The notes: generated from the sequence alone by a model not told the origin. 64,000 bases of DNA from Blasia pusilla (GCA_050084515.1 CM114274.1:10230001-10294000); one strand, 5' to 3'. Counted from the stretch's first letter, positions 12,355 to 24,522 are shown. Program-made: numbers and translations.

Positions 12355-12993
12355 CTAGTAAGCTGCCATAGATGCACGGGAAATAAAAAAAAAAGTTTGA
12401 AGAGCTAGTGTACGGCCCGTGAAGGGAAGAGATTAATGATGCTTTAGATAAATTCAATTTTTTTGCTTGCAGCCCGTAGCATGTGAAACATTTTCTTGCT
12501 GCCCAGTTGTCACGTGTCAAGCATAGAGGTCTTTGCAAATCAAGAAGGTATTCTCCCATAATAATATAGATAAGGTGCCTGTGCGATGCAAGGGATATAA
12601 AAGGTGTTGGAAGAGTTATTGTATAGCCCGTGAAGGGAAGTGATTAATGATGTTGCACATAAATTCAAAATTTTTTTGTTGCCCATAGCATATGAAACAT
12701 TTTATTGTTGTCCAATTGCCATGTATCAAGGAGATAGATGTTTGCAAATCAAGAAGGCACTCTCCCATAATATTAAAGATAAGGTGTTCGTGCAATGCAC
12801 GGAAAATAAAAAAGTATTTGAAGAGCTAGTGTGTAGCTCGTGAAGGGAAGAGATTAATAATATTCCTCATAAATTCAAATTTTTTTATTGCTGCCCGTAA
12901 CATATGAAACATTTTTTCTTGTTGCCCAAATGCCATGTGTCAAACAGATAGGTGTTTGCAAATCAAGAAGGCACTCTCCTATAATAACAAAGA
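12355..12993 (-). mobile_element. Three-copy head-to-tail concatemer of a small non-autonomous Helitron
   Basis: Three consecutive minus-strand copies: 12570-12355 (216 bp), 12779-12571 (209 bp), 12993-12780 (214 bp). Each starts TCT(A/T)TATTATTATGGGAGA or close to it, continues CTTGATTTGCAAA, TGACACRTG..AA and GTTTCA, and ends with the GTGCATNGCAC-type subterminal hairpin and ACCTTA. Only the outermost 3' end (12355) keeps CTAG followed by T. At both internal junctions the upstream 3' end ACCTTA joins directly to the next 5' TC. Single copies of the same family occur at 14264 and 30487. The structure fits rolling-circle read-through past the 3' terminator. Confidence 0.85.
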
Positions 12994-14263
12994 TTAAATT
13001 TTAGGGTATGGTGATTAATTTAAATTACCCATCATTTCTAATTCTTGCAATTAGTTTCAAATACAACGACGTACAATCAATGCCCACCACAAGATCCATC
13101 ATGCTTCACCAAAAAAAAATCTGCCCCTAAAATATTTTCTTATTGGCCATGAATGGAAAAATTTTGGCCTGAATGACATATGTCATATGTCAATCAACCA
13201 AGTGTATGAAAATCAAGAAGATTTTTCAAATGTACCAAATTTTATTATCAAGAGGGCTCACTCACTTTGAAAACCAATGAATGAGTCTTACTTGTGAAAT
13301 TTTTCCATAAGACCGTTGATCACTTTTTCTTATTGTACCCTAAACAAAGAAACAAATTTTAATAAGTGGAATATTTTAATAATTAGAATTATTTATTATT
13401 TTAAAATTTAATAATAAATAATTAAAGAAATTAAAATTCAAAAATTTCTACCAAAAAAATCTTTCAAAGTCTCCCTCATGTTTATATTTTAAAGATTCAT
13501 GCCAAAAAAGTTCTTAAAAATCTAATTTTCAAGTTTAGCTTGGATTAAAAATTAATTCATAATTTGGGGGAAAAAAGAAGATAATACGACAACATTGGGA
13601 CAAGACTTATTCTTCAAAATAACGAAATAAATTTTATTTCTATATTATTTTTAATTATCAATCTTAATTGGGAGAAAATTTTAATCTTTATTTTTGAAAC
13701 TAAAAAGTCAAAATGAGTGATTTTCTTTTATTAATTGAAATACGGGCATTGGAAAAAGGATAGCTTCTTTTTCCCCAATTAATAAAGGACAAGATATGAA
13801 CTTTTTCTCAAAAGAAAAGTCTAATTTTTTTAATCTGTTTGAATTTTAAAATCTAGAAATTCATCGAATATCCAATAACTTCACATTATAATCCTCGATA
13901 TATGTGTATGTTCATTTCCAATCATCTCACCCACTACATCACACAGGCAAACAAATCACTAGTTTCTATTGTGACATAATGGGAGGGATTTGTTTAGAGG
14001 ACGTTAAGAGGACGGAATATGAAATCTAATAGGCTTCATTTAGGTTGTATAAAACATCATTGCAATAGATTCTTTGTTTGACACCATAATTTCCTTTCCA
14101 ATACCAAACACTAGTGTGTATTTAGATGATCATGGAGCTCAATTTCTTTTTGAATTTTCTTTTTCATGTTACTTAAATTTTTTTTTCTAATGTCGTATGA
14201 CATGTGTTCGTAAACCAAGAAGTCATACTCTTTCAATATTTTCAGATAAGCGAAGTCAAGCCA
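12994..14263. other. AT-rich intergenic, no gene seen
   Basis: Very AT-rich (many TTTT/AAAA runs), no ORF of interest and no repeat matched elsewhere in the window. Confidence 0.45.
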
Positions 14264-14476
14264 TCTATATTATTATTGGAGAGTGCCTTCTTGATTTGCA
14301 AACACCTCTCTGTCTGACACGTGCCAACTGGGCAAAAAGAAAATGTCTCACATGGGCAGTAAGAAAAATATTTGAATTTATATGCGTCATCAGTAGGCCC
14401 TTCACAATACTATACACTAGCGAAAGCTCTTCAAATACGTTTTTATTTCTCGTGCATCGCACGAGCACCTTACTAG
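14264..14476 (+). mobile_element. Non-autonomous Helitron, 213 bp
   Basis: Complete small Helitron: host A, then TCTATATTATTATTGGAGAG at the 5' end; CGTGCATCGCACG hairpin (stem CGTGC/GCACG), then ACCTTACTAG and host T at the 3' end. Insertion between A and T with no target duplication is the Helitron signature. The internal sequence matches the concatemer at 12355-12993. Confidence 0.9.
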
Positions 14477-15730
14477 TACGAGAGTAAAATCTACCAAAAT
14501 GGATCGACAGTTTGAGGCATTTTCAGACAAAAAAGGGGTGGACGTTCCAGAAATTTACGATTTCCAAACTTTACCCGAGACCATTTTTTTTTTTTTTTCC
14601 AACCGAGCCTTTACTAAACTTGATAGGATCTTGGATGATGTTTCTTGATTGGATCTTGGATATTGTAGATTTCCATTCCAAAATCAGAAATCTCATGCAC
14701 AATTTTTTGACCATAGAAAATGTCAAACTTAGTAGGCACAATTAGGGGGAAGAGTGTCCATATTGGGAAACAACCACTTACCGGAGATAATATCTATCCG
14801 GGGTATCCCGAGAATAATAAGAACATGCCCATGCACTGATTTCAGATTTGCTAATGTTTTTCCAAAAATATTTGTGACACTTCTTTAACAATACGTTTAA
14901 AGATCCCACAAACTCTATACTCATATAATAATTCATTTCGGACTCCTTATGTTCTCTTCTAATAGAGGAAAAGCTCTTCTTAGTTATTGTAAATCCATTT
15001 TATTATGAAAACAAACTTTAAAGAAGGCAAAGAAAGAGACCTTTGTGTAACACACCTCTATCACGAGAGAGAATATGTGATGGGTGTGCCAATCACGTGG
15101 TTTCCACTTGTCCAGATATAGAGAGTTCCAATGGATGCGGTTCATGTTCATCTCCTCACGCAGTTCTCAACCAACCACTCACCGACTGTAGCTGCTGTAG
15201 TTTCAGGCGACTGTAGTAGGGTACTAGGCAGGCGCGCCGTGCACGGGGCAAAGCTGTAGTAAGCGAGCTCGGTGATTGTCGAAGCACGCATTTGGTCCTC
15301 GGGATCGCGTTCCGAGGTCGCGACTGGGACTCGTCGCGGTCATTACTCATGACGCGATAAGTCGTCGGGATTTTCGCAATATGTCGTCGGGTTCGCGAAA
15401 AAAAGGAGGAGGATGAGGTGGAGGAGTCGGTGCAGAAGGAGAAGGGGGAGGGAGATCTCGTTAGCGAAGGACGGGAATCTGAAGGAGAAGTTGGAAGGGA
15501 TTCGGGATCTGCCCGTGCGCGGGCGATTCCGCGGTGGTTTTTCTGTGCGGGATCGATTGGTGTTGTGTGGCGGATTTGGTGGGGAGAATTGGGAGCGGTG
15601 ATACGGCGGTGGTGGTTGTCGTGGGAGTGTGAAGGGCGCGACTGTTTCGTCTCAGGCTCCCTGTTGGTGAAGGAGGAGAATTGTGGTTAGAGTAGGAGCG
15701 AGACGGATTGCGTACTGCTTCCCTGCCAAC
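14477..15730. promoter_or_regulatory. Intergenic and upstream region of sulfiredoxin gene
   Basis: AT-rich to about 15050, then CG-rich. 15170-15400 contains repeated GACTGTAG(C/T) and TCGCGAC/CGTCGCGG blocks without an ORF. The overlapping ORFs between 15413 and 15690 are in the probable 5' leader and have no recognisable domain. No certain TATA box. Confidence 0.4.
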
Positions 15731-16873
15731 ATGTTCTCGATACCTCCCGTCTCCTTCCCCACTTCCATCGTCGTGCAGCAGCATCAGCAACAGAAGATCG
15801 TACTCTGCTCTTCCTCCCCCAACAATGGTAATCTCTCTCTCTCTCTCTCTCTCTGTGTCATTCACGAGCTGTCTTCAATGAGCTTTATCTCTAAATCAAA
15901 GACAGTTCATTCATTCGTTATCTCTCTGTGCCAAAGGCACTGGTGAGGGTAGCGTTGTAAAGAGTTTCTTGGTTTAGCTCCGCTCCAACACTCTGGATGG
16001 TAATAAGCACTCACATAATATGGGAGAATCTTTCTGGAGTAAGTGGACGGGTGAAAGCGCGGTTTTTTGGTTCTTTGGTGCGCAATTCCGTGTATCATGG
16101 TGCTCTTCTGCAGGAGGTGTAGTGAAGGCGCGAGGGCCAATTATTATCGACCTTCCACTGGATCAGATACGACGACCTTTGATACGTACACGAACCAACG
16201 ACCCCGAGAAAGTCAAGGAGCTGATGGAGAGCATTGCAGAAATTGGGCTTCAAGAACCAGTAAGTGATCCGTTTCCCAGCTCAGTCAGCCAGAATTTCTT
16301 TCAGACGGCCAGATCCGAATTGGGATTACGCTAGGGGAGCAGGCAGTGATTCCTTGTGTCGGAGTTTCGCTCTCCTATCTCTTAGCTATCGATTGCCGCA
16401 TGAGGCAATCAATTGCTGCGGATCATTCGTTGCACATCGCACATCACTTGAGGAGTCGTGCGACATCGGAAATTCAATTCAACATGGAAAAGCAAAACAT
16501 AATCGTCTGCGAAGGAGATCTTTAGTTGATTCGTGTCAGTGGATGTCTACAGATCGACGTGCTGGAGGTGGAGGGCTTCTTCTATGGTGAGTGTTTTCTT
16601 CTTCCATCCTTAGCCAATATGTCGATTACTTCCTCTACTGACTGAAGCAGTTCAGTCAGTGGCTTCAGCTTTTGGCAGTTGAGCAGCAGCATTTGTGGCA
16701 ATTCCTCTTGGAAACTAGCTGGACTGCTTGATGTGGGCATTTATGGATTTTCTTTTGCGGTGTGAATTGTTGCAGGGTTTTCCGGCTGCCACCGTTTTGA
16801 AGCGCATCAGAAGTTGGGCTTGCCCACCATAAGGTGTAAAGTTCGTAGGGGAACAAAGGACACTCTAAGGTGA
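15731..16873 (+). CDS. SRX: Sulfiredoxin, probably plastid-type
   Basis: Reduces cysteine sulfinic acid on 2-Cys peroxiredoxins with ATP; plant SRX acts in chloroplasts and mitochondria. Four exons: 15731-15827, 16114-16259, 16553-16586, 16776-16873, all GT-AG with consistent phases, 124 residues. The start is the first in-frame ATG (MFSIPPVSF). Residues 1-33 form a short Ser/Gln-rich leader that may be an organelle presequence. The core is complete: IIIDLPLDQIRRPL, NDPEKVKELM, IAEIGLQEP, IDVLEVEGFFYG, then the catalytic motif SGCHR (Cys97) and LPTIRCKVRRGTK. The protein stops at TKDTLR, about four residues before the usual family end. The first intron begins just before a (CT)n run at about 15835. 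No lesion seen. Confidence 0.94.
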
Positions 16874-18758
16874 TGTTGTCGTTCCCTTTCCTTGAGCCGT
16901 TCTCCTCCTGTTTGCGAGAGGATGCCATGGACACCCAGCAGCCCTCGTCTGGATTCTGCCATCGTCTGCAAAAGGCCGATTGCACGCACTTGTGGAGGAT
17001 TGGGCACTTGAGGACTGCACAATCTCCAATAGACTTTCTCAGGAATCGAGAATTCATTCAACAACGTATTGCTGCTTGCTGTGTCTTCCATGCTTTTATG
17101 GTCCTGGTGCGGCTGACAATCACCTTCTCCTCATCAACTCCCAACCATACATGGACATCATCGAGAATAGCCAGATTGATTCCTGTTGCTTCAGCTAGCC
17201 CTGAATGCGCATCCGATTCCTCTGAAAGTGTTGTGGGTGGACTGGATGTAGATGGCTGCACAAACAAACCTCCATTAAGTCAAAGCTGAGCCACTATTCT
17301 TTCGAAAAAATGTAGCACGTCCTCTATTTGATTTCACTTTCACTTGCATCGACTGAAAGCCACTCCTTGGCGATTTGAACAAGTCGGGCTTCAGTGAGAC
17401 CCCAGCATTTTCTGGGCAATGAAAAGCTGTTGGTAGCATTCGAGGATCAGGACGTTTCTTTGTGCACTTGGATTCTTCGTTCCATACTGAAACGACTAGC
17501 CGGTCGTAGCAATATATCTCTGAACTTCTCTTCTCAATTTGTAAACTAGAGTTCAACTCTCAGAAAGAGGTGATTTGCCTATGTTTGAGTCAGTGGCTTA
17601 GACACAAACCTGGTTCATAAGAGATACTTGAAACTTTCTACGCTCCAAACTCGACTGAAGATGGACTGAATGACTGTTGCCTTGAACTCACGAGGATCTG
17701 TCATCTTTTGCAGGCACCACTTGAGATGAGCAATCTGTGGACAGGTGTGAAGGTTCTGAACAGAAACAAAGGGTCATGACATCTGCGAGTAATCTACGAA
17801 CAACCGTGAAGCTTTCCAGATATATACACATGGCACCTGACGACGCTGCCGCCAATCGCAAACACAATTTGAGCCAGGCATAGGACAGTTTGATCCAAAG
17901 ACGGATCAGAAAGAGGACTGTTCGTATGGCCAAGAGAAGCCAGGTCGGGAAGACGATTGTTTGTGTGGCCAAGAGTCTGAAGGAGGGAATTTATGATCTT
18001 GATCCAACTCCAGGTCAAAAATACGAATCTTTGTATGGCTGAATCACAGAAAGTGAGAATCAGGCTACTTGAACTTGCAAGTAATGGCTGGCTGTGACGT
18101 CTATATATGTCGGGCATATGCCCCATAATGGTAATGTGCGCTTTGGGCTGGTCGATGGCCACACGTTTTGTAAACAACGTTACCAAACTTTTCAAGGTAG
18201 TGGTAATATTCAAAACAAGCATCATGCGGAAGACTCCTTTCAATTTTCAATTCTGGGCAGTACTCAGGAGATTCCATACTTCAAGATCAAATCCCACTTT
18301 TTATTTACAAATTTCCTAGGCAACAAAGGTGACGAGTCTGATCCATCTCAACAGGCAAGGTTTGTCTTTCCAGACACAGAAACGCTTTTCTAGTTGAGCA
18401 GTACGTGTTGCACAGCTTCAATTAGCAGCCTAACACTTACATACACTAATTCTTGCAGAAACAGCACAATTTCAATCTGGCTAAACCCGTCTCATAGCCA
18501 TGGTTGTACTTTGGCAATGGAAGCACTTGTTCATCCACACCTAATCACACTGAGCCTCCATCCACAAATCTTACACCATGACATAACCTTGAACTCCCAT
18601 CTCCCGTCGAGACATCCTATTCATCCTGTTCGTATTGAATAGGACAGAATTACTTGCAGTATAATTGATTACTGAGTTCCGCATGTATGTGAGTGGTTCT
18701 GTGGATCTGTTTGCATCAATCAATACCTCTTTGTTTTCTTAGGGACTCTTATATTATA
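16874..18758. other. Intergenic between SRX and the golgin-like gene
   Basis: Probably 3' UTRs of both convergent genes at its edges. At about 17885-18050 a roughly 40-70 bp degenerate unit recurs three times (GACTGTTCGTATGGCCAAGA, GACGATTGTTTGTGTGGCC, CGAATCTTTGTATGGCT). ORFs here, such as 17275-17556 and 17794-18243 on minus, have no recognised domain and are not called. Confidence 0.4.
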
Positions 18759-18771
18759 TTTAAGGAAGTTC

Positions 18772-19063
18772 AGTAGCCTTGATTCATTGCCCAAAGCTGC
18801 TGCACTGGTTAGTAATGTCTATTGGGGATCCCAATCAGGTAAAGTAGATGGTGTGGTGAAGAGTTTCTTGGCTGACACTTGGAAGCTCCGCACAAACACG
18901 TTGTTTGGTCAGCACTCACACTGTATGAGAGTGTCTCCCTCCTCTCATATGGTACCTTCTTCACTTGCTTCTCTCTACACCCATCCCAGTCTCAAGCACC
19001 GTCCAACCAGGGCGCGGGGTCTATGGTCGCAAGGCTACGACAGGCACTACTTAATGAGTACAG
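18772..19063 (+). mobile_element. SINE-like retroposon copy B, 292 bp, at the golgin-like gene's 3' end
   Basis: Flanked by an exact 13-bp direct repeat TTTAAGGAAGTTC (18759-18771 and 19064-19076). Its 3' end, ACTTAATGAGTACAG, is the same as in copy A (9552-9709), followed at once by the target duplication. The first 140 bp are absent from copy A. The gene's stop codon TAA (minus, 19067-19065) lies inside the duplicated target, so insertion kept the stop but separated it from its original 3' UTR. Whether it is a true SINE is unproven: I find no clear A/B boxes. Confidence 0.72.
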
Positions 19064-19064
19064 T

Positions 19065-21851
19065 TTAAGGAAGTTCTCTGGTAGCTGGCCTAAACTGACG
19101 ATGCATCCGTCCTGTCAAAATGATGAAAGCTGCAACATGTAACCCCAACATATAAGCTACTGTCAGTGTCCGCAGCAGCTTGTTTCTCCAGAGATGCCCA
19201 CCAGCGTGTATACTTAATGCATCCATCTTTCTGGCTACATCAGCCACATTTTGACTCACTGCCCTCGTAGTCCTCTGTCTAACAGGCAAGCCTCGCGGTT
19301 CAGAGTTGATGTGGCTGGATGACGAACGACCAATCTTGTTCCTCTTCAAATTTCCATCTACATTTCCCGTGGAGATAAGTTGTTGCCGCGCTTCATTCAG
19401 CTGTCCTAGGCGTAACTCCAGAGCATTGCGTTCATTAGCAAGTGTTTCTGCTTGTTCCTGATCAAAACGACACACAACCACACATGTACATCAGCATAAC
19501 TTGCATATAACTCATTAGCAGATGCTCCATATGCATCATCCTGTAAACCATCCCTAGTTTGATGACCTTGATCTCACCCCATTTTGGCCTGGATCTTCAA
19601 CAGGTAAAGGTAAACTTGGTCTAATTTCAAACATGTACTCAGTGGTCTCATTGAAGGCTTCAGATCGACTTCTCTATGTATACAACAAATCAAACATGTT
19701 TTATACACCACCACAACTAGCTCCAACACACAAAGTGTACTTCGATAGGTAGACATCAAATAAGAACAGGAGGCTCCAATTATATTTCGGTCAATAGAAA
19801 ATCAAAATAAGTATTGGAAACTGAATGCTTAACTGTTGGCGCTTGTGTGGCAGATAGGTCTCAATGAATAAATACTCTGTACCTATCATTACCTCATCTT
19901 TGTTTTACAACTTTCTCCAACCTGTTCTCTTGAGCACACAAGTAGATTTACATCGTCTGCAGTAGCACTCAACACAAACCACTTCACCCGAGACTTGACA
20001 ATCCCTTGAAGTGGAAATACCTGTTTTGTAACCAGTTGTTCCGTTAAATTTCTTAACCTTCGTTCCAGCTCCTTTTCCCGTTGTGCTACATGCCAGAAAA
20101 TAAACACACCGAGTTCGCAGATGAGAGTCATATAAGATGACGCAACTCACAGGATTCACAAAACTTCAGGCTATTTTTTGGTGCAAGCAAAAAGACCCCA
20201 GCAAAGAAGTATAAAATTCTCACTTTCCACATTTAAGATCACACTCAGACACAAAACCAACAAGGTCTGAAACATCTCTGAAAAATGATGTGGTGGTGGT
20301 AGTCCCAAGGGTGCAAGGAGAGTTTTCACCATTCTAGTCCATACATCACCTATATCTTCTATCAAGGCCTCACACTTCTCTTGTAACATCTTAAGATCCC
20401 GTCATAGTAGAGGCGGTGTCTGACGAAAAAGTTCTGTGGGGAAATTGTACAATCTGGTGAAGTATTAAACTGGCAGTAGATACCTGGGGAGGGCCACCGC
20501 GATGCACTTTGCTGAGCAATTGCAACTTCTTTCTCTAGCTTCCCCAATTTGACTTCCCATAATTCCTACAAAAATGGCCATTCATTGAGTGAAAACGGCA
20601 CATCCTCTTTACCTCTGGCATCATCCCCTTCATAGTTAACCCCATATCAGAGTGGGAACAAGTTATTTGCCAGTCACCTCGTCACAAATACATCATGACA
20701 ACCATATCGGGTGCATTCGACAAATTCTTTCACAAAACCAAATATCCAAAATTCAGTCCACTAACACATGACAGGATGTTTTCTTGTCTCACACTGGATG
20801 ACCATTGCAAGCAAAGATGTGGTGTGTTGAAAACTCACTAGCTCTGCTTGAAGTTGCTTGACTTCATTGAGTGAATACAAGTCTGTATCAGCTTCAAAAG
20901 CCATCGTGTCTTTATCCTCTTGGATGGAAAGTCCATCCTTTTCGGCAACAGCTACTCGAATTTCCTCCAACTCGGCCATAAGAGTTCTCTCCTTCTCTTC
21001 CAGTTCCTGTACTGAACCTCAAAAGTTTAGGAGGTGGTTTGGAAAACCGATGGGATACAACTGCATCAACCTTTACGACTGCGTAGCAAATCAAAGCTTA
21101 CCTGCAGAGTCGTCTGCAATTCTTTAGCCTCCTGATTCTTCTCTCGTGCTTCTTCTTGTCGGGCAGCTAACGCTCTGGCGTATGCTTCATTTTCAGCCCG
21201 CAAGGAATCTTCCCTCAATTGTATCTGGAATTAGTTTCCGCATCAACTCTCAGTCTCGAGCATTGTAGAGATCCACACGTCCAGTGACGACAATTTCCTC
21301 ACATTCACTTTTTCACTTCTCTACAGGCCTTCAAATGCCAATTATTTGCCCATTGTGAGTATTGACAACAAGAAATTGGATCGTTTTCTAAGAAGCTCCT
21401 CTTCAGATCTGCGGCAGGCTAGCGGATGACACTTCTTTAGCACAGATTTTAATTATACCATTCCCAGGTTGCAATTTCATTTACTCGACGGAATCAATAG
21501 AGGTCAACGACTCAGTTCTAACATGAGCCAGTAACAGACACCCTACGACAGGCTAACCTGGAGACGAGTTGCATTGTGTGCTTGAAGTTCGAGGGCGAGT
21601 GTTGATTGAGTTGCAACAGAATCGGCGTGCAAGTGCGGCATTCGCTCAGCAAATCCTTGCGCCCCGGGTCCAACACGCTGTCGAAGCACTTGCACGGTCT
21701 GCTGCAGCGCGGCCGCCTTCGCATCCAACACGCTCAAGTAGTGGCTCTGCTGAGGAGTCAGAAGCAGCGGCAATGGCTTCTTCGCTTCTTCATTCTCATC
21801 CGATGGCCCTCCTCCCACAACATCCGCCGCCCAGGCAAATAATCCAGCCAT
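19065..21851 (-). CDS. Golgin-like coiled-coil, tail-anchored protein with an in-frame TGA
   Basis: Seven-exon model: 21851-21558, 21224-21102, 21006-20839, 20565-20484, 20433-20350, 20085-20021, 19457-19065. Phases agree throughout, total 402 codons. N-terminus MAGLFAWAADVVGGG, then long charged heptad-like stretches (LREDSLRAENEAYARAL, LEEKERTLMAELEEIRVA, REKELERRLRNLTEQL, LANERNALELRLGQLNEAR), a basic Ser-rich linker, and one membrane segment at about 366-387 with a short tail. This is the layout of Golgi-tethering golgins such as golgin-84, to which LRNLTEQL...ALELRL and the C-terminal anchor look related. Codon 233 (20404-20402) is TGA between LFRQTPPLL and RDLKMLQEK; no well-scoring splice site removes it. 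It could be a nonsense allele, a young pseudogene or a sequence error. Golgin identity is probable, not certain. Confidence 0.62.
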
Positions 21852-23160
21852 CTCCTCCCGCTTCTCTACACCACCAAAATCGAACCGCACCTGATCTACA
21901 AATCGCACAAGCAGTCACCGATTCATCACATCTCGGCCGATCTCCTGTCCACAACACCCGTCACGCTCTCCTCGGCACCGCGTCTCCCTGTCAATCATCA
22001 CTAATTCACACATCACTAGAACCGTTTTCCACCATTCTTTGTGCAATGGCTCTTTTCTCCTACTCCTCGATCGACCTCATCTAACATTCTCATCATTCCT
22101 CCTCCTTCCCGTATACTACTTCTTGCCAATTCTGTCCCGCATCTGCTCAGTCTCTGTCGTTTCTTCCCGTCCAACCCCAAGAAACTTGTGCCCTATCGGT
22201 ATCTGTCACCAGGGAAGGACTCGGACGTGGTTACCCACCCAAGTGCACAACCACGTCAGATTCGTGGCGTGGTTAAAGGGGCTGGGTGAGGTTACCGGGT
22301 AAGGCTTATAGGTGCTTAACCACGTAAGTTGTATGAGGTGGTGAGAGGGGATCACATCACGCAAGTTAATGAGATCTGAACAGAATTCCCGCCGTTACAA
22401 TGCAGGGCGAAAGTTTTTCGACTATACTACCAACCATTCCAGTCATCGAGGAGCCGGCGAGGAGGAAATAACAACTACATCAACAAAATTCTTCCGGTGC
22501 TTGTATGACGGGCATAGCGACCCGGATTGCGATTGGGCAGGGAGAGGGCCGCACATAATTGGGTCCTAAGGGGCCCAAACTATGGGCCTTAGGCTGCATT
22601 TTTTGTGCCCAAAGCTATTGGACGAAGAAAATGGCCACATTTTGGCAATCTTAACAGTCGGACATATTACTTATCTATCAATTTGTTGGGTTTTATGTCA
22701 AAAACATTTTCATCTCAGTACAATGAGGTCATTGATCAATGACCTATCCCATGGGCACGGTTTATTGGCAACGAAAGGGGTCGAGAGAGCTTCCCCGGCT
22801 AAAAAGATTTGAGGTGTTAAAAAATTAAATTTATAAAAAAAAAACCAACACCTTGAACTCCCCATAAACTTCAATTTTTTTTCATTCATCAAGGTGATAC
22901 ATCTAGTATATAGGATCCAACCCATGTGGTGAGTTGTCCTTACTTGTTTCTTGGAGTCGTCGCAAAGCCACGGCATGGGATGATCTCTATAGCATCTCCA
23001 CGAGGGTTGGCAAGGATCTTAATATCCAGAATACTAGTAGACTCCATTGTGGTGGGAGCCTCCTTCACAACGAGATAGTGGGGAGCCTCCTTCACGGCCC
23101 TTGTGATAAAATAATGGACTCTAGTGATAAGTGGTTGAAGGTTTTATATGACATAAATGT
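21852..23160. promoter_or_regulatory. Upstream region of the golgin-like gene, then AT-rich intergenic
   Basis: 21852-22560 is 5' flank and leader of the minus-strand gene. 22225-22345 repeats an ACCACGT(C/A)AG block with GTGGCGTGG. Beyond 22600 is AT-rich DNA with no gene seen. Confidence 0.35.
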
Positions 23161-23332
23161 ATAGTGTTATGGGAGAATGGCTTCTAGATTTGCAAACACC
23201 TATCTACTTGGCACATGGTAACATGGCAGCAAGAAAATATATGTTTCTCACATAATTGTTAGCAAGAAAAGAAATTTTTTGAATATGTGTGTAGGAGGAT
23301 TAGTCCCATGCGAGGCACAAATTGTAAACTAG
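23161..23332 (+). mobile_element. Degenerate Helitron copy
   Basis: Keeps GGGAGAATGGCTTCTAGATT, TTGCAAACACCTATCT, GGCACATGGTAAC and a terminal CTAGT, as in the 14264 family, but the 3' hairpin is eroded. Boundaries are approximate at the 5' side. Confidence 0.6.
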
Positions 23333-23497
23333 TAGTGATAATGGTAGTCATAAGAAGGGCCTAGAGGCTTCCCACAATTCCATTGCTCCTCATAAAGTGT
23401 TTCGTGCAAGGTTGCATATGGACAAAGTCCATGTTCGTGGACATGTCCATGTCCGTGGACTTACGTTTGTCATATAGAAGGACTTGTCCATATGGGC

Positions 23498-24522
23498 TGT
23501 CGCGACCCTCATAACCAAACAACACCAAATACGCGCCAAGCGAAACATCAGAACTCAAAGGAACTCACGCCGCGAGGTTTGCGCTTTGGAGAGGCGTTTG
23601 GAAGAGTCTCTTGGAAAAGTCTAAGAGCGAAACGCGAACAGAGTTGTGCGTTTCATGCGTTAGTGGTCGCGACCAGGAAACCTAGACCAAACGCGAGCCG
23701 AGACTTGAGATGAGTTGAGTCTTGGAGGTTGGTTGCCAAAGAGGTGAGAACAAGTTTGGAACACGGCTAGCGTTTGGGAGAATCTGACTGTGTTTAGAAC
23801 CATAACGTTGAGCTCCAAGATGCGTTCGGGACAAGTAAGGGCGCGTTGGAAAGCTGATCTTGAGAAGCTTCCAACGCACCAAAGATCTCAGCAAACGCAT
23901 AAGTACAGGCTGAGATATTAGCCGAAAACGATTCAGAGAGCAATCGGGTTGAGGGCCAATTGGAGGGGGCCGGGTGTCTTTCCCTAAATGTAGGGGGCCC
24001 CCGGAGATCCCCAGAAGTACTAGTAAGGGGAGTACCTTCTCTGAGATGTCTCGGGAAACGAAACCCCACTTTGGGCGCCAAACGGCGTTTGAGGCGAGGA
24101 TGAAACGGGAGTTTGGCGCGAAACCCAAACCCAAACTGATCCAAGGGAGTGGACTTTGTACGCCACACTTGGATTCCAACCCGAGATTCACCGTGCGAGT
24201 CTTGGTGAGGAACTCATTGGATGTTCATCGGACAGATTGGAACCGCTTAGGCGCGAAACGCCGCGTTTGAGTTCCTGAACCGACCAGAAAGTCTGTCCCA
24301 AGTCTTTCGAGACTTGCCCGTGTTGGAAACCGCGAAACTAGGAAGGTTGAGCTTGAAGAGAGAGTTCGAGACGAGAACTCGGAAAGTTATCCCGCTGATT
24401 GATCCAAGACCCGACTAACCGAAGTGTGTGTTTGGATGCAGATCAGCGTTGAGAGCGTGACCTACTGAACGCACGCTTCCGCAACAAAAAGATTAACGTT
24501 CAAGGAGAGTAGGCGCATGACA
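23498..24522 (+). mobile_element. Solo LTR of a Ty3/gypsy element
   Basis: 1025 bp beginning TGTCGCGACCCTCATAACC and ending GGCGCATGACA, flanked by the 5-bp duplication TGGGC (23493-23497 and 24523-24527). It is clearly homologous along its length to the inverted LTR at 47961-48981, the 5' LTR of the gypsy element. There is no internal domain, so this is a solo LTR left by LTR-LTR recombination. Confidence 0.92.

Noticed and set aside
17794-18243. 149-codon minus-strand ORF between SRX and the golgin-like gene
   Set aside because: Covers a short degenerate repeat, is hydrophobic without a recognised family, and no exon structure joins it to either neighbour.
18915-19063. Possible solo LTR or TRIM reading TGTATGAG...GAGTACA
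   Set aside because: The TGTA/TACA ends are not flanked by 5-bp duplications, whereas longer exact direct repeats define different boundaries in both copies; a retroposon explains the data better.
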